Below, piece by piece: positions 45,429 through 52,997 of a DNA stretch of 64,000 nucleotides. The notes beneath the pieces are model-generated. The model ran no database searches. It saw nothing but the letters and a program-made list of their open reading frames with translations, and was not told the DNA's origin. Source of the DNA: Flavobacterium antarcticum DSM 19726 (GTDB lineage Bacteria > Bacteroidota > Bacteroidia > Flavobacteriales > Flavobacteriaceae); NCBI RefSeq assembly GCF_000419685.1, contig NZ_ATTM01000006.1:124001-188000 (forward strand). The letters are read 5' to 3'. Every line of letters begins with the position of its first letter. The first letter of the stretch is position 1. A program made the translations under genes and the position numbers.

Positions 45429-46157
45429 ATGTTTAGACACCAAGGAAAAACCAGAACTTTAAGCCACAACAAGAAAATTGCATCTTTACTATCATTTGTA
45501 GCAGGAATGGTAAATGTAGCAGGTTTCTTGGCAGTTCAACGCCTTACTACGAATGTAACGGGGCATTTCGCATTTTTTGTAGATGAAGTATTCAAGATGA
45601 ACTTTGGCGAAAGCTTAATTTACTTTTTATACTTTCTGTTTTTCTTCTTGGGTTCGTTTATTTCAAGTTTCTTAATTGAATTCATTCGCCGGAAAAACGA
45701 ACAGTACATTTATATTATTCCCGCATTAATTGAAATACTAATTTTGTTGACCGTGGGTTTAGGTGGAACTTATTTAATTCTTCACTTTCCCAACATTATT
45801 GCTTTTAGTCTTTTGTTTGCCATGGGATTACAAAACGCATTAGTCACAAGAATTTCAGATGCATTGGTCAGAACGACACATTTAACGGGACTTTTCACCG
45901 ATTTAGGAATTGAATTGTCACAACTTATTTTCTACAAAGAAGAAAAACAGCAAAAGAAACTAAAATCTAGTATTAATGTTCATTTGCGAATTATACTTTT
46001 CTTTTTTCTAGGAGGTGTTTTTGCTGGAATTTTATATGCGTATTTCCATCTTTACGTACTCGTTATTCCCGCGACAATGCTTCTCATCGGACTATTTTAC
46101 GACAGTGCAAAATTTAAAATCTTAAAGTGGAAACGCAAAATGACGTGGACGAAATAG
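45429..46157 (+). CDS. YoaK/DUF1275-family membrane protein
   Basis: The 242-residue protein has about six membrane segments and the DUF1275 signature: SFVAGMVNVAGFLAV in helix 1, TNVTGHFAFFV, then FAMGLQNALVTRISDALVRTTHLTG and TDLGIELSQLIF. The N-T-V-T-G-H and L-Q-N-A motifs are the family's hallmark. A transport role is assumed but not proven. The C-terminus FKILKWKRKMTWTK is basic and cytoplasmic. Confidence 0.88.
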   Translation: MFRHQGKTRTLSHNKKIASLLSFVAGMVNVAGFLAVQRLTTNVTGHFAFFVDEVFKMNFGESLIYFLYFLFFFLGSFISSFLIEFIRRKNEQYIYIIPALIEILILLTVGLGGTYLILHFPNIIAFSLLFAMGLQNALVTRISDALVRTTHLTGLFTDLGIELSQLIFYKEEKQQKKLKSSINVHLRIILFFFLGGVFAGILYAYFHLYVLVIPATMLLIGLFYDSAKFKILKWKRKMTWTK

Positions 46158-46276
46158 TAAAGGCTGTTTACAACGTAATTTTAAAGAAATAGCTACTAAT
46201 TAAAGTGATTTCCAATGATTAAATCCTTTTAAATCGTATAAATCAGTAGCAAAAAAATGTTTGCGATAACTAAAAA

Positions 46277-46999
46277 CTAAATTTCTCTCTTCAATAAATA
46301 CCGAATCGCAGTTTCTGCAGCATATAATCCAAAAAGTCCCGGCATGTAACTGTTCGTGCCGTAAAATGACTTTTTGTAATTCTTTCCGTCCGTGGTTTTT
46401 AAACTATTCTCGTCTTGAATTTCAGTCGAAAAAACAACTTTAACACCTTTATCAATTTTTACTTCTTTCAAGCGTTTGCGAATTACGCGTGCAAGAAAAC
46501 AACTGTTACTCGTACTGATGTCGGCTACTTTTACTTTGGAAGCATCCATTTTTCCACCAGCACCCATGCAACTCACGATTTTCACATGTTTGCGTTTCGC
46601 TCCAATAATCAAATTCAACTTTGGTGTAACGCTATCAATGCAATCTAAAACGTAATCAAACTCGTCCGTCACAATTTCAAACGCGCGTTCAGGCGACAAA
46701 AATTCTTGAATGCGTGTAAGTTGAAGTTCCGGATTGATGTCCATTAAACGGTCGCCAACTATTGTGATTTTTGGTTGTCCAACTGTCGAATGTAACGCAG
46801 GTAATTGGCGGTTGATGTTCGTAATATCCACAACATCGCCGTCCACAATCGTCATTTTTCCAACACCGGCTCTTGCAAGAAATTCGGCAGACCATGAACC
46901 AACTCCTCCCATTCCGACAATTAGTACATTCGATTTCTGCAATTTATTCAATCCTTCCTTTTTATATAAAAGTTCGGCGCGTTCAGTCCATTCTGCCAT
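46277..46999 (-). CDS. tcdA: tRNA threonylcarbamoyladenosine dehydratase (TcdA)
   Basis: The 240-residue E1-like ThiF/MoeB protein has the ATP loop in VLIVGMGGVGSWSAEFLARAG and the DITNINRQLPALHSTVGQPK segment with the Arg finger. It also has the family's DYVLDCIDSVTPKLNLI and C-terminal PGLFGLYAAETAIRYLL. TcdA cyclises t6A at tRNA position 37 using ATP. It is the third gene of an operon: it overlaps tatD by 17 bp. The overall length fits TcdA rather than ThiF or MoeB. Confidence 0.9.
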   Translation of the reverse strand: MAEWTERAELLYKKEGLNKLQKSNVLIVGMGGVGSWSAEFLARAGVGKMTIVDGDVVDITNINRQLPALHSTVGQPKITIVGDRLMDINPELQLTRIQEFLSPERAFEIVTDEFDYVLDCIDSVTPKLNLIIGAKRKHVKIVSCMGAGGKMDASKVKVADISTSNSCFLARVIRKRLKEVKIDKGVKVVFSTEIQDENSLKTTDGKNYKKSFYGTNSYMPGLFGLYAAETAIRYLLKREI

Positions 47000-47642
47000 T
47001 TTTAAAAACGGTATTAAAATTTTTTGTTACAATTTGCTGCAAAGTTACAACATCTATGTTCTTATATTTCGCTGCCAAATCATATACTTGTTCGATTCCT
47101 TCTTCAATAGTATCGGTTTCTAAGAAAAAACGTTCGTTTGCAATACTTGCAAAAACCAATTCTAATTCAGGGTTTTTAATCAAGTATTTTCCAAATGAAA
47201 TATAAAATCCGTTTTTCAATAGCTGTTCCGCAAGCTCAATACTTTTTGAAAAACCATGAATTACCATTGGAACCGAAATATTTAATTTATATTTTAAGGC
47301 AATTAATTCCTGAAAAGCTGCAACACAATGAATGATAACGGGCATTTTATATTTTTCCGCTAATAAAAGTTGGGCTTCAAATACTTCAAGTTGAAATTCA
47401 ATTGGTGTTTCCCTTCGTTTGTCTAAACCACATTCGCCTAAAGCCAAACAATTTCCAAACTGCAATTTCTCTTCGATAATGGCTAATTCGGCTTTCCAAA
47501 AATCGGCGTTGATGTACCAAGGATGAATCCCTATTGAAAAGTAAGGAACATTCTTGTCAAATGAGTTCGGATATTGATTGACAATTTCCAAAACTGATGA
47601 ATTTTCAGAGCTTTCGTGCGTGTGAATATTAATGAATTTCAT
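46983..47642 (-). CDS. TatD-family metal-dependent deoxyribonuclease-like hydrolase
   Basis: The 219-residue protein has the TIM-barrel TatD motifs: metal-binding H-T-H (His7, His9) in INIHTHE, GIHPWYIN, the Glu in LALGECGLDKR, MPVIIHCVAAFQE, MVIHGFSKS and ETDT near the C-terminus. It is shorter than the usual 255-265 residues; the missing part lies mainly between the first strand and the GIHPW motif. It starts at the base shared with the DUF1684 stop codon and runs 17 bp into tcdA, so translation is coupled. Confidence 0.87.
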   Translation of the reverse strand: MKFINIHTHESSENSSVLEIVNQYPNSFDKNVPYFSIGIHPWYINADFWKAELAIIEEKLQFGNCLALGECGLDKRRETPIEFQLEVFEAQLLLAEKYKMPVIIHCVAAFQELIALKYKLNISVPMVIHGFSKSIELAEQLLKNGFYISFGKYLIKNPELELVFASIANERFFLETDTIEEGIEQVYDLAAKYKNIDVVTLQQIVTKNFNTVFKNGRMD

Positions 47643-48235
47643 TAGTCGTGAAACTTTTTTACACCCGCATTAATTTTCGTGGCTAAATCATTTTCCAAAG
47701 GAACAATCGGGCACGAATATCTGTAATTGTAAGCACAATACGGATTATACGCTTGATTAAAATCGATGATTATCGTTTTTGCTTTTGGAATTTCTAAATC
47801 AATGTATCGTCCACCAATGTAGGTTTCATTCCCCGACGTCAAATCCGAAAAGGGCAAAAACAAGTGGTTCTTAAAACCCGGTCGTTTCATCAATTCTAAA
47901 TTTTGATAGACGTTCAATTTGAAATTTTCACCGTTTAAAGTGAATGAAATAACACCATATTTGACATACATTGGAGTGCGTTCTGTAGAAGTTTTCATCG
48001 CAAATGCCTTTTCATTCTTCGCTTTTTCAAATTTAGCTTCAACAATGAAATTCGCATCAATTGGAAAAAAATCAAGTGCTTTGAACTCCAATCGGTCTTC
48101 ATCTGTCAAAGGAGATTTGGTAGCATCTGCAAACTCTTCATTCAATTTTTTTTGAAAGGCTTCTGCCGTCACTTTTTGCTGACCAAAAGAAAGCAGCGAA
48201 GTGAAAATAAACAGTGAAACGAGTATTTTTTGCAT
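47642..48235 (-). CDS. DUF1684 secreted protein
   Basis: I use the ATG at 48235, which directly precedes the signal peptide QKILVSLFIFTSLLSFGQQ; the upstream codons are poor. The 197-residue product shows the DUF1684 features: KSPLTDEDRLEFKALDFFPID, MYVKYGVISFTLNGENFKLNVYQN, LFLPFSDLTSGNETYIGGRYIDLEIP and the C-terminal NPYCAYNYRYSCPIVPLEN with two Cys. It is probably periplasmic. It opens the tcdA-tatD operon. Confidence 0.86.
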   Translation of the reverse strand: MQKILVSLFIFTSLLSFGQQKVTAEAFQKKLNEEFADATKSPLTDEDRLEFKALDFFPIDANFIVEAKFEKAKNEKAFAMKTSTERTPMYVKYGVISFTLNGENFKLNVYQNLELMKRPGFKNHLFLPFSDLTSGNETYIGGRYIDLEIPKAKTIIIDFNQAYNPYCAYNYRYSCPIVPLENDLATKINAGVKKFHD

Positions 48236-48288
48236 TGAAATTATTTTTTGTAAAAATAACAAATTTATTTCGGCTTAAAATAGTTTCG

Positions 48289-48346
48289 CCACGAATTGCA
48301 CGAATTAACACGAATAAAAATTTGTGCAAATTTGCGTAATTTGTGG
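48289..48346 (+). repeat. 58-nt palindrome built from CACGAATT units
   Basis: The left arm is 48289-48315 and the right arm 48320-48346, around the loop AAAA. Of the 27 pairs, three positions are mismatched (left 12, 19, 20) and four are G-T. The arms consist of three units each of the form CACGAATT or its complement. It lies between the divergent DUF1684 and MFS genes, about 100 bp before the MFS start. Confidence 0.85.
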
Positions 48347-48442
48347 TAAAACCAATTCCGCACTTTTCTTTAAAATTTATTTCCAAAAAACAAAATTCCC
48401 AAAACTATTTTTTAGAACTTTGCGCCACACAAATTCGTACGA

Positions 48443-49672
48443 ATGTTTCAAAATGCGTTGCGCAACTACATCAATAATTTCAAAGGTTTCTCAAGAGAAA
48501 TTTGGATTCTAACCCTCATCACGTTCATCAATCGGGCGGGTACGATGGTTTTGCCGTTTTTATCGAAATACCTACGGGAAGATTTACATTTCACCTACAG
48601 TCAAGTCGGTTGGATTATGGTTTGCTTTGGACTGGGTTCTATGGCTGGTTCGTGGTTAGGTGGGAAATTATCAGACAAAATTGGTTTCTATAAAATCATG
48701 GTTTTCAGTCTTTTTACGAGTGGATTGTTGTTTTTTGCCATTCAATATGTGACGACTTTTTATTCGTTATGCTTCGCTATTTTCGGAATTATGATGATTG
48801 CCGATATGTTTCGTCCCGCAATGTATGTCTCATTAGGAACTTATGCCAAACCCGAAAATCGAGCACGCGCTTTTACTTTAGTGCGACTGGCAATCAACTT
48901 GGGTTTTGCAGCTGGACCTGCAATGGGAGGACTGATTATCATGAATATGGGTTATCACGGTCTTTTCTGGGTCGACGGAACAGCTTGTATTGTTGCTATT
49001 TCTATCTTCGCCATATTGGTGAAAGAAAAGAAAAAACCTGCTTTCGAACAAATTGATTTTGATGAAGCTGTTGTTGTAAAATCAGTTTACAAAGACACCA
49101 TTTTCTGGATATTCCTATTTGTAAGTTTTGTTTCTGCTTTGTTGTTTTTCCAAATTTTCACAACACTTCCACTTTATCATACGGAGAAATACGGCTTGAC
49201 TGAATTTCAAACTGGACTTTTAATGACCATGAATGGTTTGCTTATTTTCTTTTTGGAAATGCCAATAGTAAGTACGTTTGAAAGTAAAAACACCTCTAAA
49301 TTAAAACTGATATTAGTGGGCTGTCTCTTAATGTCATTCAGCTTTTTTGTACTACTGTTTGATACTTTTGCAGGAATTTTAGTCATCAGCATGATATTGA
49401 TGACTTTTGGCGAAATGTTGATTTTTCCATTTTCCAACTCATTTGCACTTTCAAGAGCGCCAAAAGGGCAAGAAGGCCGATACATGGCATTATTTACGAT
49501 GAGTTTTAGTTTGGCACATATTGGAAGTTCTAAATCAGGATTAGAACTTATTGAATATTTTGGGTACCGAACCAACTGGGTTGTAATGGGTATTTTGGGA
49601 CTTCTTGCTACATTGGCTTGCTATTATTTGATACAGCTTTATCAAAAAGAAAAATTAAAACTACATAAATAG
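48443..49672 (+). CDS. MFS transporter (MdtH-like)
   Basis: The 409-residue protein has twelve hydrophobic segments. Motif A appears in the loop after helix 2 as WLGGKLSDKIGFYK, and IADMFRPAMYVSLGTYAKPENRARAFTLVRLAINLGFAAGPAMGG shows the helix 4-5 region of drug-antiporter MFS proteins. Substrate cannot be told. GAACTTTG at about 48414 is near the Bacteroidota -7 element. It lies divergent to the tcdA operon. Confidence 0.86.
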   Translation: MFQNALRNYINNFKGFSREIWILTLITFINRAGTMVLPFLSKYLREDLHFTYSQVGWIMVCFGLGSMAGSWLGGKLSDKIGFYKIMVFSLFTSGLLFFAIQYVTTFYSLCFAIFGIMMIADMFRPAMYVSLGTYAKPENRARAFTLVRLAINLGFAAGPAMGGLIIMNMGYHGLFWVDGTACIVAISIFAILVKEKKKPAFEQIDFDEAVVVKSVYKDTIFWIFLFVSFVSALLFFQIFTTLPLYHTEKYGLTEFQTGLLMTMNGLLIFFLEMPIVSTFESKNTSKLKLILVGCLLMSFSFFVLLFDTFAGILVISMILMTFGEMLIFPFSNSFALSRAPKGQEGRYMALFTMSFSLAHIGSSKSGLELIEYFGYRTNWVVMGILGLLATLACYYLIQLYQKEKLKLHK

Positions 49673-49743
49673 TTTAATAACTATAAAAATAGTTTGTAAA
49701 CTAGAAATATAGTTGTAAGTTTGAATTATCAAATTTTACAACT

Positions 49744-50100
49744 ATGCAAAAGTTAACCAATAAGGAAGAAGAAATCATGCACATTTTATGGACGCTCGAA
49801 AAAGCGTTTGTAAAAGAAATTGCTGCAGAAATTACTACAGATAAACCACATTACAATACACTTTCGACGATTGTTCGGAATCTAGAAGAGAAAGGTTATG
49901 TATCGCATCATGCCTTTGGAAATACCCATCAGTATTTCCCAATCATTACAAAAGAAGCGTACCGCAAGCCTTTTATGAATACGGCTATTGAGAGTTATTT
50001 TAATAATTCCTACAAGAACATGGTTTCTTTTTTTGCCAAAGAAGAGAAAATTACTGCTGAAGAACTCCGCGAAATTATTGACATGATAGAAAAAAAATAA
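49744..50100 (+). CDS. BlaI/MecI/CopY-family transcriptional repressor
   Basis: The 118-residue protein is a compact winged-helix repressor: LTNKEEEIMHILWTLEKAFVKEI, the recognition helix in HYNTLSTIVRNLEEKGYVSH, and a C-terminal dimerisation helix pair (KNMVSFFAKEEKITAEELREIIDMIEK). It lies 4 bp before the M56 gene, the normal order for a BlaI-BlaR1 pair; the partner is expected to sense a signal and trigger repressor cleavage. Confidence 0.92.
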   Translation: MQKLTNKEEEIMHILWTLEKAFVKEIAAEITTDKPHYNTLSTIVRNLEEKGYVSHHAFGNTHQYFPIITKEAYRKPFMNTAIESYFNNSYKNMVSFFAKEEKITAEELREIIDMIEKK

Positions 50101-50104
50101 TGCT

Positions 50105-51724
50105 ATGGAAAATTTAGTCATCTATTTAATAAAGTCAAGCACACTACTACTCTTCTTTTTTACCACCTATTATTTTCTGTTGAAAAAAGAAACGTTTTTT
50201 ACGGCGAATCGGTGGTTTTTAATCGTGGGAATCTTTTGTTCGGCACTTTTACCGTTACTTACTTTTCAGAAAATCGTTTGGGTAGAACCGGTAGTTTCAA
50301 CTGTTCAGCTAATTAATACTGGAACGACATCGAATACAATAACGAATGTAGCGACTCTTGAAGAAAATGCATTTTCATGGGAATTAGTTTTAATCGTGCT
50401 TTACGGTTTAGGCGTACTTATTTTTCTTTCAAAATTAATAATCGAGTTTTATTCGCTGAAAAAAGTAATCAGTACAAATAACAAAAGACAATCCGATGGC
50501 TTTGAATTTATTGAAGTCAATCATCTGATTACTCCATTTTCATTCTTCAAAAAAATCGTTTACAATCCAAATTTATTTCAAGCCGAAGAATTAGAAAACA
50601 TCATTGAACACGAAAAGATTCACGCAAAGCAATTGCATAGTGTAGACGTACTAATTGCCAGAATGAATTGTATTTTATTTTGGTGGAATCCATTAGTTTG
50701 GCTCTATAAAAAAGCTATGGTTCAGAATTTAGAATTCATAGCCGACCAAAATGCTTTGGCGAAAGCCGTAGATAAAAAATCCTATTTATTGACCTTACTA
50801 AAAATAACTACAGCCGAAAATCCTGTAGCCATTACCAATCATTTTTATCAATCATTAATCAAAAAACGAATCGTTATGTTACACAAAAATCAATCAAAAA
50901 AGCACCATTCTTGGAAATACTTATTAGTAATTCCTGCATTAGTTTTCTTCATGTTAACGTATCAAATAGAAGTTGTGGCGCAAGAGAAAAAGTCTACTGA
51001 AACTATCATTGAGAAAACAACCACAAAGGCTCAAATGACTGTAAGCTCGTCTTCTACAGACGAAGTGATTTATAAAGAAGCTGATTATTTCAAGAAAGAA
51101 TTTGGAATTCTAATGAAATTTAAAAAGATTTCCCGTAATAAAAAAGGAGAAATAACAAGCCTTTCAGTTACTCTATCCGACAAAAAGGGAAATACGAAAG
51201 TGTATGACGTTTCAGAATCAGAAGCAATTAAACCTTTTACCATCTTCGTAAATACAGATGAGAATGGGCAACAGACCTTCGGCTTTGGCGGTACAAAAGA
51301 AAATCAGCATTTGAAACAACACTTTGAAGCTGTGGAAAAAAATCAAAAAAATACGGAAAAAGAATCTCAAACATTTAATGAATATCCTGAACTTCCAACG
51401 CTTCCAACTCATCCGGTTCCTCCAAATTACCCAACGCCGCCATCGATGCTAAAATTTCCAACTCCACCTGTAGCGCCAACAGTTCCTAACACTGGAAACA
51501 ATAAAAAAGTGTGGAATAAATTTAACAACGAGATGAAAATCTTTAAAAAAGAAATGGATTCTGAAGCTATTCGGTTATTTGATGAGGAAACAAAGCAGTA
51601 TATTTTAGAGATTTCAGCATTAAAACCAGAATCTAAAGAATTTTTAGAAAAAATGAAAGAATTCAATGTAGCGATGACAAAATTTAATAAACTCGTAAAA
51701 GCAGTACCTGAAAACTCAAATTAA
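50105..51724 (+). CDS. M56-family (BlaR1-like) membrane metallopeptidase
   Basis: The 539-residue protein has N-terminal membrane segments (about 5-25, 36-55, 93-118), the zinc motif H-E-K-I-H (His169, Glu170, His173), the third-ligand helix NLEFIADQNAL and a fourth membrane helix (about 270-290). The rest differs from BlaR1: no penicillin-binding sensor domain follows. Instead there is a beta-rich module (about 315-395) and a Pro-rich stretch (around 430-460: LPTHPVPPNYPTPP) then a helical tail. It pairs with the BlaI gene directly upstream and is followed by a double-DTG protease. Confidence 0.9.
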   Translation: MENLVIYLIKSSTLLLFFFTTYYFLLKKETFFTANRWFLIVGIFCSALLPLLTFQKIVWVEPVVSTVQLINTGTTSNTITNVATLEENAFSWELVLIVLYGLGVLIFLSKLIIEFYSLKKVISTNNKRQSDGFEFIEVNHLITPFSFFKKIVYNPNLFQAEELENIIEHEKIHAKQLHSVDVLIARMNCILFWWNPLVWLYKKAMVQNLEFIADQNALAKAVDKKSYLLTLLKITTAENPVAITNHFYQSLIKKRIVMLHKNQSKKHHSWKYLLVIPALVFFMLTYQIEVVAQEKKSTETIIEKTTTKAQMTVSSSSTDEVIYKEADYFKKEFGILMKFKKISRNKKGEITSLSVTLSDKKGNTKVYDVSESEAIKPFTIFVNTDENGQQTFGFGGTKENQHLKQHFEAVEKNQKNTEKESQTFNEYPELPTLPTHPVPPNYPTPPSMLKFPTPPVAPTVPNTGNNKKVWNKFNNEMKIFKKEMDSEAIRLFDEETKQYILEISALKPESKEFLEKMKEFNVAMTKFNKLVKAVPENSN

Positions 51725-51849
51725 CAAAAGAGAATTGACCATTTTACGTAAAAGTCAAAAAAAATATTTATTTGTAAAAATGTCTGATTCGAGAACGTCT
51801 TTACACAATTCATAGTTGAATTATCCTTTCAAAATAAAATTACAAAACA

Positions 51850-52752
51850 ATGAAAAACACATATCTATTGCTACTGACTCTTTTTTCAATAAGTCAGTAT
51901 GCCCAAACCGTCATTTCTATACCTTTCACAGTAGAAAAAAACACGATTTACATCTATGCAAAAATAAATGAGTCCGATAGTTTAAAATTTATTTTTGATA
52001 CTGGTGCTGATGGAAGTGTAATTAATCAGCTTTCACTTCACAAAGTAAAACTTCACATCGACGGCAAGAGTACAAATATTGGTTCAAACGGTTCCAATGA
52101 AGTGGACCACAGTTCTACGAATGAATTGAAGCTTGGAAATCTTACGCAGAAAGAATTATTTTTAACCATCATTCCTTATGAAACCGATTCATTTGACGGC
52201 GTTCTTGGAACTGATATTATGCAAAATCACATTATTGAGATTGATTACCACAAACAAATGCTACATTTTTATCCACAAAACGATAAATCCATCAATTACA
52301 AAGGTTTTACAAAAATGAAAATGCATTCTGCTAGTTTTTATCCCACTTATGTAAAAAGTGCGTTAGTCATCGACGGTAAAAAATACGCAGGACTTTTTGG
52401 GCTTGATACGGGTGCTGATGATGCATTGATAATTACCATACCATTTGCAAAAAAAAATAAATTTGTAAGTAAAATGATAAAGATTGGTGCTGCTAGTTAT
52501 CAAGGTTCTGATGGTGCTGTAGTAGAATTGCCAATAGTGCTTTGTCCTGAAATTCAATTTGCAAACAAATCATTTTACCGAATTGATACCGCTCTTTCAA
52601 CTGCGACTGAAGGAATTGACGCGACTGATAAATTGGCTGGTTTTTATGGAAATGCGTTCTTGAAAAAGTTCAATATCATTCTTGATTATAAAAATCAGTT
52701 CATTTATTTCAAAGTAAACAAAAACTTATACACGGGATTTTACGAGAAGTAG
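51850..52752 (+). CDS. Secreted retropepsin-like aspartic protease with two DTG motifs
   Basis: The 300-residue protein has a signal peptide ending SISQYAQ. Two catalytic D-T-G-A-D motifs lie at Asp50 (FIFDTGADGSVI) and Asp186 (FGLDTGADDALI), so each half is a retropepsin-like lobe and one chain could form a complete active site. The downstream strands FDGVLGTDIMQNHIIEID and LAGFYGNAFLKKFNIILDY repeat the second lobe motif G-x-x-G-x-x-h-h. It is probably periplasmic. A terminator follows. It begins 126 bp after the M56 gene, so cotranscription is possible but not shown. Confidence 0.87.
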   Translation: MKNTYLLLLTLFSISQYAQTVISIPFTVEKNTIYIYAKINESDSLKFIFDTGADGSVINQLSLHKVKLHIDGKSTNIGSNGSNEVDHSSTNELKLGNLTQKELFLTIIPYETDSFDGVLGTDIMQNHIIEIDYHKQMLHFYPQNDKSINYKGFTKMKMHSASFYPTYVKSALVIDGKKYAGLFGLDTGADDALIITIPFAKKNKFVSKMIKIGAASYQGSDGAVVELPIVLCPEIQFANKSFYRIDTALSTATEGIDATDKLAGFYGNAFLKKFNIILDYKNQFIYFKVNKNLYTGFYEK

Positions 52753-52835
52753 AAGTCTGTTTTTAATTTCAAGAAAACCATAAGAAATACATGAAATTCA
52801 TTTTTAGCGAAATACAAATAATACTCAAGCTATTT

Positions 52836-52864
52836 AAAACCGGATTTATTCCGGTTTTTTTTTA
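52836..52864 (+). terminator. Terminator of the aspartic protease gene
   Basis: AAACCGG pairs with CCGGTTT around ATTTATT, followed by a run of T on the plus strand. Confidence 0.75.
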
Positions 52865-52941
52865 TTATCTTTCCTAAATTAAGATAATATTAACAGCCAA
52901 AAAACTACAATAACACCATGAGATTATTGTTGTATCTTTAT

Positions 52942-52949
52942 TACTTTTG
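52942..52949 (+). promoter_or_regulatory. Bacteroidota -7 element upstream of the CHASE histidine kinase
   Basis: TACTTTTG is an exact TAnnTTTG match, followed by C. It lies about 48 bp before the TTG start of the kinase. Confidence 0.45.
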
Positions 52950-52997
52950 CAAACCCACTTCGCGATAATAAAAATTACAATTTAATATATTTTCGCT

